Source of the DNA: Gigaspora margarita
Lineage: Eukaryota; Glomeromycota; Glomeromycetes; Diversisporales; Gigasporaceae
Assembly (NCBI GenBank): GCA_009809945.1
Contig: WTPW01000369.1
Location: 69,428-133,427, forward strand
DNA length: 64,000 bases
Reading direction: 5' to 3'
A model generated the notes under the pieces. It was given only the letters and a program-made list of their open reading frames with translations, had not been told where the DNA came from and made no database searches. Position 1 is the stretch's first letter. Every line of letters starts with the position of its first letter. The position numbers were made by a program, and so were the translations under genes. Positions 48,532-57,769 of this stretch are shown piece after piece.

Positions 48532-49847
48532 GTGACTATTCCTATTATTCATGTAGATTCTGAAAAAGCTCGTGAATTAGATATATCTATTGCTTTGCGT
48601 AAGATTTATTATCAACCTAATGGCTATCAAAGAACTGTGAAAAAATTGTATGAAGCTTCTCTAAAGGCTGGATTTGACTTTGTTGAGGATGAAGTATGTA
48701 ATTGGCTTAAAAAACAAGCTTTATATCAAATTCATAAGCCTCGACCAAGATTTATTCCTAGAGCTTCATTTAATAACATACAGTTTCCTAATGAATGCCA
48801 TCAAGCTGATATTCTTTATATGCCTCATAATATAATTAATAACAAAATATATAAATATTGTTTATGTATAGTTGATGTTGCTTCAAGATTTAAGTGGGCA
48901 GTTCCTTTAATGGATAAGACATCTAGTAGTATAGCTAAAGCTTTTAAGAAAGTTTATAGTAATTCCAACTGCCCTCTTACTTGGCCTAAATTATTAATGG
49001 TCGATCCTGGTTCAGAATTTAAATCAGACTGTAAAGAATTAATGGAAAAACATAATNNNNNNNNNNNNNNNNNNNNNNNNNNNNNNNNNNNNNNNNNNNN
49101 NNNNNNNNNNNNNNNNNNNNNNNNNNNNNNNNNNNNNNNNNNNNNNNNNNNNNNNNNNNNNNNNNNNNNNNNNNNNNNNNNNNNNNNNNNNNNNNNNNNN
49201 NNNNNNNNNNNNNNNNNNNNNNNNNNNNNNNNNNNNNNNNNNNNNNNNNNNNNNNNNNNNNNNNNNNNNNNNNNNNNNNNNNNNNNNNNNNNNNNNNNNN
49301 NNNNNNNNNNNNNNNNNNNNNNNNNNNNNNNNNNNNNNNNNNNNNNNNNNNNNNNNNNNNNNNNNNNNNNNNNNNNNNNNNNNNNNNNNNNNNNNNNNNN
49401 NNNNNNNNNNNNNNNNNNNNNNNNNNNNNNNNNNNNNNNNNNNNNNNNNNNNNNNNNNNNNNNNNNNNNNNNNNNNNNNNNNNNNNNNNNNNNNNNNNNN
49501 NNNNNNNNNNNNNNNNNNNNNNNNNNNNNNNNNNTAAAGCTATAAAAATGAAACAAATTATTTCGTCATCTTCTAAATTACGCAATGGATCCATGGGCTT
49601 TGATGAATCCAAGCTATCTTATAATACCTCTGTAAGATATTTACTTGAACCTGGTGAGCTAGAAGGTGGAAGTAAAAGATCGACTGATTGCAATTGGTCA
49701 CCTCAAGTTTATCATATTTGTGAGTCTTTGGTGCAAAAAAATCAGCCTATCTTATATTGGCTTGAAGATGATAAGGGCAATAGACCAAAGCGGTCTTTTG
49801 TTAGAGAAGAGCTTCAAATCATAATGGATGTGCAATTACCTCCTTAG
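48532..49847 (+). CDS. Polinton-type retroviral-fold (rve) integrase, gap in the middle
   Basis: The N-terminal segment (IYYQPNGYQRTVKKLY...VCNWLKKQALYQIHKPRP) matches the zinc-binding-domain side of Polinton integrases. The catalytic core shows HQADILYMP (first Asp, residue 93) and LLMVDPGSEF (second Asp, residue 158). The catalytic Glu would fall in the gap at 49057-49534. After the gap the C-terminal chromodomain-like end is clear: EPGELEGGSKR, NWSPQVYHI, RPKRSFVREELQII and PP before TAG. It would insert the element into DNA. No ATG opens the frame: GTG at 48532 is the listed start, ATG at 48530 is out of frame, and the frame is open upstream, so the true start is mutated or spliced. Confidence 0.85.
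49057..49534. other. Assembly gap (478 N)
   Basis: Unknown bases inside the integrase gene. Confidence 0.99.
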
Positions 49848-49864
49848 TGGTTGCTTGCGAATTA

Positions 49865-49890
49865 GACCCAAAGGATCATTGCTTTGCAAT
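49865..49890. repeat. Paired mini-hairpins after the integrase
   Basis: GACCCAAAGGATC (one stem mismatch) followed directly by ATTGCTTTGCAAT; same order as at 44136-44161. Confidence 0.75.
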
Positions 49891-49973
49891 AAAATTTTAT
49901 GATATGAAAGATGCTCGTGGAATGCTTCAAGTTGGTGTTCCTGGTCTTTTATAAATTAAGAAATGCTTTATAT

Positions 49974-50441
49974 TTAATTTTCTGATAGATATTTATCTAT
50001 ATTATCTATATTATCAATTTCATTATTATCAAGGAAGTTATCAATTTCACTTCAAACTTTAGTTAAATCTTTGAAATATGGTTTTGCTAATTTATAATAT
50101 AAAAGATTAAGATCTCCAATAGCTTTTAAAAGTTTGGGTTTGAATCTATACCATTGTTTATATTGCTCTTTCATCTCCATATATTTTTCTTTATTCAGAA
50201 ATTTGTTTTTTGCATATTTCACTATATATTCATCTGGCTCTTCATCATTAAATAAATTCCTATATTCCTTTTTATAACCTTGCATTAATTTTCCATCTCT
50301 AGGGTTTTCGCAATAATCTGCTACTATAACTATCTCTTTAATAGCTTTAGCAATGTCTTGCCATTTAGGCATTAATTGATTTTCAGTTGAGGATTTGGCC
50401 TCATTGGATAACTGATCGATGTTTTTATTAGAAGATGACAT
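49974..50441 (-). CDS. Unrecognised ORF near the right TIR, one TGA stop
   Basis: The reverse frame from ATG 50441 is 129 codons to TGA 50052-50054. It continues in frame for 25 more acidic codons (DNFLDNNEIDNIDNIDK) to TAA 49974. It is lysine- and tyrosine-rich, with charged helices and no recognised domain. It ends close to the right TIR and transcribes away from it. The TGA could be a decayed CGA. A structural or DNA-binding role is possible but not shown. Confidence 0.5.
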
Positions 50442-50472
50442 TTGAATATATGATATGTTTTGATTATCTAAG

Positions 50473-51054
50473 TTTTGTATATTTGTGCTGGTATTCCGTT
50501 ATTTGTATTAATATACCAGATCTTTTGTTTAAATAAAAAATAATTATTCATTTATAGAAATTTATCGAAATGTTTATTGATTATATAGAAAAGCCAGGTA
50601 AGAATATCGAAAACCCAGATAAATATATATGTGAATATATACATAACTCTGGAAAAGTCTGTGGTCGTGGTTGTCTATGACCTAAAGGATGCTTTGATCA
50701 TTGGAAATCTAAAAAGCGTATTCCATGTAAAGTTTGTAGTAAGCCTACTAGTTCTGAACCTGGATTATGTAGAAAACATGCTAAAGGGTATTATGTTATA
50801 AAATGTTTAAATAAGAAAAAATGCTTATAATAGTATCAGGTATGTTGAGTGACGTGGAATTTATTTTTTTGTCATCATCCAATTTAGCTATATAAATAAA
50901 AAATAGTTAATTCTAGCTATATAAAAATTTACACCAAGCTAAAGTATATAAAAATGATATAAATTATTGCAGGATGATTATTAAAAAGATTTTTAAACAT
51001 AAGTAATATAGAGGTGTAGAAAAAGTGTCCCAGAACTCCCTTTTTGATCCTACT
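50473..51054 (-). repeat. Right terminal inverted repeat of the Polinton-like element
   Basis: Reverse complement of 36444-37024. It begins TTTTGTATATTTGTGCTGG and ends GATCCTACT. Confidence 0.92.
50570..50830 (+). CDS. Small Cys-rich protein encoded inside the right TIR
   Basis: Same 86-codon frame as 36668-36928, reading outward-to-end in the right TIR, with CGRGC, CFDHW, PCKVC and LCRKH. TGA at 50678-50680 sits at the same place as in the left copy. Two amino-acid-level differences between copies are visible around the TGA and the SKKR segment. The shared stop means either the TIRs were homogenised after the mutation or the stop is tolerated. Confidence 0.5.
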
Positions 51055-53330
51055 CCCTCTGTACTAAATTTAGTACAATTTGAAAAAATTATTTTACAAT
51101 AACAAAAAATAATTTTTATTTAAAACTTTGCTAAAATATACTTTAAAACTAGTATAGTTATTATGCAAAATTTTAGTCAAAGTTATATATAAAAATTTGT
51201 ATAAATTAACTTTAAACAAAATTTATATATTACAAAATTTGATGTACTAAATTTAGTACAGTAGTAAAAAATTAATTAAAAATCAAATTTATAATATAAC
51301 AATAAAAATAATAAAATTATAGATTATTTTTAATCTATATTTGATTTTAAAAGTATAAAAAAAATTATTAAAATAAAATTAATAGATTTGTCATTAGGGG
51401 ATACAAAGCCAAAAATGGTTAAATTTACTTATAAAATTTATAGTAAATTAATAGTAAACTAATAGTAAACTAATAATAAATGGGGATTGATATTTATACC
51501 CCCCATTTTTGATAGCCATACCCCCTATCAAAAATCAAAAATTTTAAAACGTTAAGTGAAGATATCTTGAAAACTATCTTACTAAATTCAATGAATTTTT
51601 TTTATTTGCATTCTATAAATTCATAGCATTCAAATAAAAAAAAGTTTATTGAANTTAGTCAGATCGTCATCAGGATATTATNGCTCAAAGTTAGAGAAAA
51701 ATCAAAACATCTATCAAAACAAAAGCTGCGCCAAGATTTTTGTAACTTTGAGCGAAGATATCTTGACAACCATCTTACTAAATTCAATGAATTTTTTTTA
51801 TTTACATTCTATAAATTCATAGCATTCAAATAAAAAAAGTTTAATAAATTTAGTCAGATGGTTGTCAGGATATTTTCGCTCAAACTCAAAATGTCTATCA
51901 AAACAAAAGCTGCGCCAAAGTTTTTTTAAAACTTTGAGCAAAGATATTTTGACAACCGTCTGACCAAATTTGATGAATTTTTTTTATTTAAATTCTATAA
52001 ATTTATAGAATTCAAATAAAAAAAAGTTCATCGAATTTGGTTAGACGGTTGTCAAGATATCTTTGCTCAAAGTTTTAAAAAAACTTTGGTGCAGCTTTTG
52101 TTTTGATAGACGTTTTGATTTTTCTCTAACTTTGAGCGAAGATATCCTGACAACCATCTGACTAAATTTATTAAACTTTTTTTTATTTGAATGCTATTAA
52201 TTTATAGAATGCAAATAAAAACAATTTATTGAATTTAGTAAGATGGTTGTCAAGATATCTTTGCTCAAAGTTACAAAAATCTTGGCGCAGCTTTTGTCTT
52301 GATAGATGTTTTGATTTTTTTCTAACTTTGAGCGATGATATCCTGATGACGATCTGACTAAATTCAATAAACTTTTTTTTATTTGAATGCTATGAATTTA
52401 TAGAATGCAAATAAAAAAAATTCATTGAATTAAGTAAGATAGTTGTCAAGATATCTTTGCTCAGATTTTTAAAATTTTTGATTTTTGATAGGGGGTATGG
52501 CTATCAAAAATGGGGGGTATGAATATCAATCCCCTAATAAATTTATAGTAAATTTAATTTAAAAGAGTAAAAATAAATTTTTATTGAAAATTTTATTAAG
52601 GTAATAGCCTTGGATTTCTAATTAAAATTTGTAGAGCTAGCTTTTTTGATTATTGTAAAAATAATTTATTTAATTTTACTAAAAATTTTATAAAATATAT
52701 AGATTTTAGTTTTTATAATTATATATTTTTTGTAAATATATTATATATATATATACGTTTATATATAAAAACTAAATATAAATATATTTGTATTTTAGTG
52801 AGTTTTTGGTTAAATTTAATAATTTTATTATCATTAGAATCAGAAAAACTAGCTCTACAAACTTTAATTAAAAATCTTGAGCTATTACCTTAATAAAATA
52901 TTTTTTTAATTACCAATTAACTTAAAATTTTAAAAATTAATCAAATTTTTTAATTAAACTTTTTAGCTTAAAAATTTAATTTTACTATAAATTATTATAA
53001 AATATTAAAAATATTTGATAAAAAAAATTAATTTTTATTGAATATTTTATATTAAAAATAGTTTTATTAAAATTTTATATTATAATTATTAAATTTTATT
53101 ATAAGTAAAAACTTGTATTATAGTTTAATAATTTTTTATTTTTAAATTTATTTCTGAGCCAATAAATTTAAATTTTATCAAAAAGATATACTCCTAAAAT
53201 GACAAGTAGATTAAATAGATATATATTTATCTATTATAAAAATTTGATATAAGGTTAATAATAAAATTTTTTCTAAATTCCAGTTTTTTAACTGTACTAA
53301 ATTAAGCCTTTTGTACTAAATTTAGTATAG
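51055..53330. mobile_element. GTACTAAATTTAGTAC element, copy A
   Basis: Both ends carry the palindrome GTACTAAATTTAGTAC, with a CTCCCTCT-like start on the left. Without the nested MITE the length is ~1.2 kb. The sequence matches copy B (53411-62913) throughout. The interior is AT-rich and non-coding. CTCCCTC ends recall Stowaway-type mariner MITEs, but the size is larger. Confidence 0.65.
51482..52534. mobile_element. MITE, 1.05 kb, 8-bp target-site duplication
   Basis: Ends GGGGATTGATATT...ATACCCCCCATTTTTGAT and the inverse at 52466-52534 form ~68-bp inverted repeats. TAATAAAT is duplicated exactly (51474-51481 and 52535-52542). Copy B lacks the insert near 53810-53825. The interior is several ~180-bp units, each itself a palindrome around a T-run (GAATTTTTTTTATTTG...CAAATAAAAAAAA), with TTGAGCGAAGATATCTTGAC. 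No ORF. Confidence 0.9.
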
Positions 53331-53410
53331 CTAACGGATACCCATTAATGTTAATATTAATATTAACCTTTATACTAATGTTCATATTAATGGGTATCTG
53401 TAAGCGCTTT
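53331..53410 (+). repeat. Hexanucleotide array 3 between copies A and B
   Basis: GCTAACGGATACCCATTAATG...CATTAATGGGTATCTGTAAGC style ends, inverted to each other, enclose (AATRTT) words. The right boundary equals the left flank of the Polinton-like element (ATTAATGGGTATCTGTTAGC at 36421-36440). Confidence 0.8.
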
Positions 53411-54798
53411 GTACTAAATTTAGTACAAATTAAAAAAATCATATTTTAACAATCAATAATAATTTTTATTTTAAACTTTGCTAAAAATTTTTTAATACCA
53501 ATATTTTTTCTATATAAAATTTTAGCAAAAGTTATTTATAAAAATTTGGTATAAATTAGCTTTAAATAAAAATTACAAATTGCAAAACTTGCTGTACTAA
53601 ATTTAGTATAGCATTTAAAAAATATTTAAAAATATTAATTTATTAGATAATAATAAAAATAATAAAAATTTATATTGTTTTTAATCTATATTTGATTTTA
53701 AAATTATAAAAAAAATTATTAAAATAAAATTAATAGATTTGATATAAGGTGGTACAAAACCAAAAATGGCTAAATTTACATATAAAATTTATAGTAAATT
53801 AATAGTAAACTAATAGTAAATTTATAGTAAATTTAATTTAAAAGCTTAAAAATGAATTAATATTAAAAAATTTTATTAAGCCAATATATATTAAATTTTA
53901 ACCAGTTATAAAGCTAGCTTTTCTGATTATAGTAAAAATAAATTTATTAAATTTTATTAAAAATTTTATAAAATATATCAGTTTTAGTTTTATAATTATA
54001 TATTTTTAAAATATACATATTATATATATATATACATATATATAAAAATTAAATAAAAAAATCTTTCAGTTATTAATGACAAACTCTTCTCACTGATCCT
54101 ACTTTCCAAATTTGGTAAAAAAGGAAGCAGCAAACTACTCACTTTTTAGCTTAGAAAAGGTCCAAAGAGCTATTAAGCTAAACAGTAGAGAAACAAAAAT
54201 AACCTAGAGTCTATTAGAGTAGTTTAAATAAATACCTAGTCTAAAAGCAAAATTTCTAAGGCTTTTACAACTTTCAAAAATTTTTTGAAAAAATTTTAGG
54301 AAATTCGTCTGGACCCTGTACTGCTGATTAGTCTCAACAACAAACAAACATGTGATCAGTACAGAAAAATAAACAAACAAATAAACAATAACAAACATAT
54401 GCAAAACAAAAACAATTGACAACACATGAACTACAAGCAAACGTGATTCTAATTATACTATTACTAGATTATAGTACAATATCCAAGGTTAATTATATAT
54501 CCATATTAATATAAGAAGGCTTAAATATGGAATGACTCAACAACTACAAATATAGTTATTTTCAGAAACAAAGAACATCTAATCAAACTCAAGAATTAAG
54601 ACACAATATATCTAAAAAAGACAAGAACATTGCGAAATAGCTGAGTTTAGAAGATCAGAAATAAGTATGTCTAATTAGACAAATGGCTAAGACATATGAC
54701 TAGATAGAATACAAAATGCATCTAAACAAACAGTCTCTTTAGAAGAAACAGATTTAATCTAGGGCTCTGACTCAACACATAAGGATAAACGAACTCAT

Positions 54799-56100
54799 TT
54801 GAATAAGAAAGAAGTTTTAATCCTAGCAGAATGTGGTACTATGGACTATGGTACACTCGAACTACAGGAAGCATTTAATAACAATACAAGCAAGAATGCA
54901 TTCAGTAAAAGAAAGAGAGATCCAGAATTCCCACAGGAGAATACAAACAAACAGTCCCTTACTCTTACGAAAATGATCATACAAAATTCTAAATGCTCCA
55001 AAGAAGATATCACAGTTTAGCTCAACAAAACACTAAAGGTACTATTCTATTACTGAAGGATGAACAATCTATATTAAAAACAAAACAAGAAGATATTTAT
55101 AGCTCACAATGGGCGGTTACTAGAGATGAGGCAGAGGCTTCACAAAAGCCCATTTTGGTCTCCAAAAACAAAGAAAAGCCTGCTCAATTTATTACACTTT
55201 TGGGCCAGTGTATAAAATAGTATAATAAAAATCTGGATCTACCGTTTTTTATATTGCATATACCGGTATTTTAAAATTGGGCCAGTGCAGCAAACGGTGC
55301 ATGATCCAGAATTTTTTGAAGTAACCGGTGCATACATCTATGTGCCCCCAATGATCTAATGATCTTTTTCTACTAATGCAGGTTTTTTTTTTTTGTACCA
55401 GTATTTTTTTATATAACAGGTGCATGTACCGGTAAATTAAAATTTCTATTTTAAACACTGTTTGGGACTTACCCAAAGAAGCTAGAATTAGCCAAATAAG
55501 AATATGTTTAAATAGATATAGATGCACTAGCATCATTGAATGGCAAGAAAATAAAAATACAAAAGCAGCATATATTAAACTAGAATACAGAAGCGAAAAA
55601 GAAAGAACAATTCTAGAAAATTGTTGGTCAATTCATTATAACACTAGTAGATTATGTAGAATAACTCTAGGGTTTTTTAACAAGAAAGTGCTGATTGAGA
55701 GAAATAGATTCAAAGCTAAAATAACAAACATCCCAAATCATACCCCAGAAACAGCACTTCTCTGACAACTAAAGTTATACAAAGTGAAAACACTTCATAT
55801 TTCCTTAAATAGTAACAGCAATCAAAGCAGTGTAGCTTGGTTATATTTTAGCTCCCAAGTGGACCTTGAAAGCAGTGTCAACTTCATATTATACTGTTAT
55901 AATACAAATTAGTATGGAGCAAAGCTTGAGTATAATAGATACAAATAAATAAATATAAGAACATAGGTGCCAGAAAGAATACACTAAGAAGAAGTCTATC
56001 AGACAAAACCAACATTAGTCTAAGCACTCAAAGAATAACAGAAGTCAATAAACAGGCATATTCCTCTTTTTCTAGGGGAAAAAGACCTCGATCAGATTCA
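54799..56100 (+). pseudogene. LINE ORF1, broken
   Basis: Segments at 54799-55020 and 54993-55220 (an MNKKEVLILAEC start and KDEQSILKTKQEDIY) lead into a MITE. Reading then resumes at 55470 with RISQIRICLNRYRC, an RRM-like stretch (AAYIKLEYRSEKERTILENCW, CRITLGFFNKK). A basic Ser/Arg tail follows (SRGKRPRSDS). ORF1 proteins bind the element RNA. Several stops occur even outside the MITE. Confidence 0.5.
55206..55460. mobile_element. hAT-like MITE inside LINE ORF1, 255 bp
   Basis: Ends CAGTGTATAAAATAG and CTATTTTAAACACTG are inverted repeats of hAT form. Flanks TTTGGGC (55199-55205) and TTTGGGAC (55461-55468) are an 8-bp duplication with one lost base. Internal ACCGGTGCAT/ATGCACCGG words are present. 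Confidence 0.75.
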
Positions 56101-56454
56101 TGATTGAGTTCTAAAGAACATTCAAGACACAACAAGTCAATTAACTTAGGTTCCAAAGCAAAGTATACAGAAAAGTAAAATATTAGCCAAACTGACTTAC
56201 TACAAGAAATTTTGAAAAGATTGAACCATCTAGAAATATTCCAGAAGGAGATGCCCTCATGCTCCTAATGGCACCCCAGTTGAATTAATGAATATGGATG
56301 AGACAAAGCTACCTGCAAGCACTCTTATCCAAAACACACCATACCATTATGGAACACAAAGCAGGAACACTAACATTAGAATAAGTAATATACAGAGCAA
56401 ACACTCAGTATATAATAATCATAACAACATTAATAATACTCCTGGTTATCAAGA

Positions 56455-57400
56455 CAGTACTCTTAAAATAGCATGTTACAACCTTAATAGTTTAAAACAA
56501 AACAATCAAAAACTTTGGACATTAATGGAATAGGCTGAAGAAGATAAAACTAATATACTAGGTTTGGCTAAAACTAATATTAATAGCAAGGAGGGCCACT
56601 TTCTAACCCCACAAGATAGAAATTTTATTAGTTTTTGGCCAGATGCAAATCAGGACAAGAAGAAAGGCTCAGGGTAGGCCTGCTAATCAATAAGCAATAG
56701 CAAAAGTATCTTGGTAAAATTGATCGATGGAATGAAAATGTGATAGAAGCAAAATTCTATCTCAAAAGTTGTGAACTTACCATTATTATAGTTTATATTC
56801 CACCTAATAATCAAGAAACAACTAAGGCATCCAACAAAAAATTGCTACCAAATATATGAATAGATCCATAAATTCATACTTTATTATACTTGGTGATTTT
56901 AATCACATTCTGGATATAGACCTTGACAAATTATCACAATCCAAACCCCAATATAACAAAACATTTCTACTCCACAAATAGATGCAAAGGCAGGATTTCT
57001 TTAATTCTTACAGACTAGTTAACCCTATAGAAAGGAATTTACCTGGTCTAACAGAAGGTCAAGTACAAGAATTGACCAGATATGGTTCTTAGAGAACCTT
57101 CTAGATTTTTTTGAAGATGCACACATTTCATACATGGATGTTTGTACTAGAAGTGACCACAACCTAGCAGCAGCAAGCTTTAATATGCACAGACTGATTT
57201 CAAAAAATTCACTGGCTCCGAACTACAAAAAACAAGACAGATGGGTTTTTGAATATGAAAAAGCAAATAAAGAAAACTGGGAACAATACAAAAAAGATCT
57301 ATACAACTTTTTATTCAAAAAAAGCAGCTTAAAAATATCAGAGTCAGACCAGGTCAAAGCAAGTCTCATAACTCAAATAGCAATAGATAAAATATGAGAG
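56455..57400 (+). pseudogene. LINE apurinic-like endonuclease domain, broken
   Basis: Landmarks of the exonuclease-endonuclease-phosphatase fold appear in order: KIACYNLNSL, GLAKTNINS (the usual Glu of E-T-N is Lys), a YIPPNNQ-like segment, GDFNH (~56892), TRIDQIW and SDHNLAAA (~57151). The frame changes several times and TAG replaces expected Trp codons (e.g. 56531). The domain would nick target DNA to prime reverse transcription. Confidence 0.75.
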
Positions 57401-57769
57401 TTCTTCAAAGATAGAATCATTTTTGCTGCAAAGAGAAACATCCCATTCAGATAATAAAAGGTTCTCAACCTGAATATAAGGGTAAACATAAAAGTAAAAA
57501 GAAAAAAAGAAGATCAAAATTATATACAAGTACAATACAAATAAGCAAATTACATAGAAAACTTGCAAAGATGTACAGAATGAGTGAATTTACAAATAGT
57601 AGAACTTTGTTGGAATCTAACCAAATCATTTTAGAAGTCAATACCAAACTGGATACTCAGATACAAGCCCTTTCAAATACTATAAACAAAGAATGGTTAG
57701 ATGATCTTAAAGGATAGTAGTATGTGCTCTTTAGACGTTAGGGTTTAGAGAAAGAAAAGAAGAAGTTCA

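Larger units (their letters stand above)
36444..51054. mobile_element. Polinton/Maverick-like element, 14.6 kb, with Gag-retropepsin gene
   Basis: Terminal inverted repeats of ~580 bp start AGTAGGGTC and end GATCCTACT; Polinton ends typically begin with AG. Contents in order: Cys-rich ORF in the left TIR (-), family B DNA polymerase (+), RING protein (+), two unknown ORFs (+), coiled-coil/Gag/retropepsin (-), Polinton-type integrase (+), an unknown ORF (-), Cys-rich ORF in the right TIR (+). Polymerase plus integrase plus long TIRs define the Polinton class. I see no packaging ATPase, adenovirus-type protease or double-jelly-roll capsid, although a 478-bp gap exists. Typical Polintons have 6-bp target duplications. 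Here the best candidate is 5 bp with one mismatch (CTCTC at 36439-36443, CCCTC at 51055-51059). All large ORFs are broken, so this copy is not autonomous as assembled. Confidence 0.88.

Noticed and set aside
37024..50830. Idea that TGA is recoded in the element
   Set aside because: TGG is used for Trp, CGA for Arg still occurs, and TAG/TAA stops and frameshifts are also present; decay is simpler.
36444..51054. Idea that the polymerase-bearing element is a mitochondrial linear plasmid
   Set aside because: A Polinton-type integrase, long TIRs and insertion between nuclear-type repeats with an empty-site paralogue fit a nuclear transposon better.
36438..51060. A perfect 6-bp target-site duplication for the Polinton-like element
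   Set aside because: GCTCTC (left) and CCCTCT (right) do not match; only a 5-bp duplication with one mismatch is defensible.
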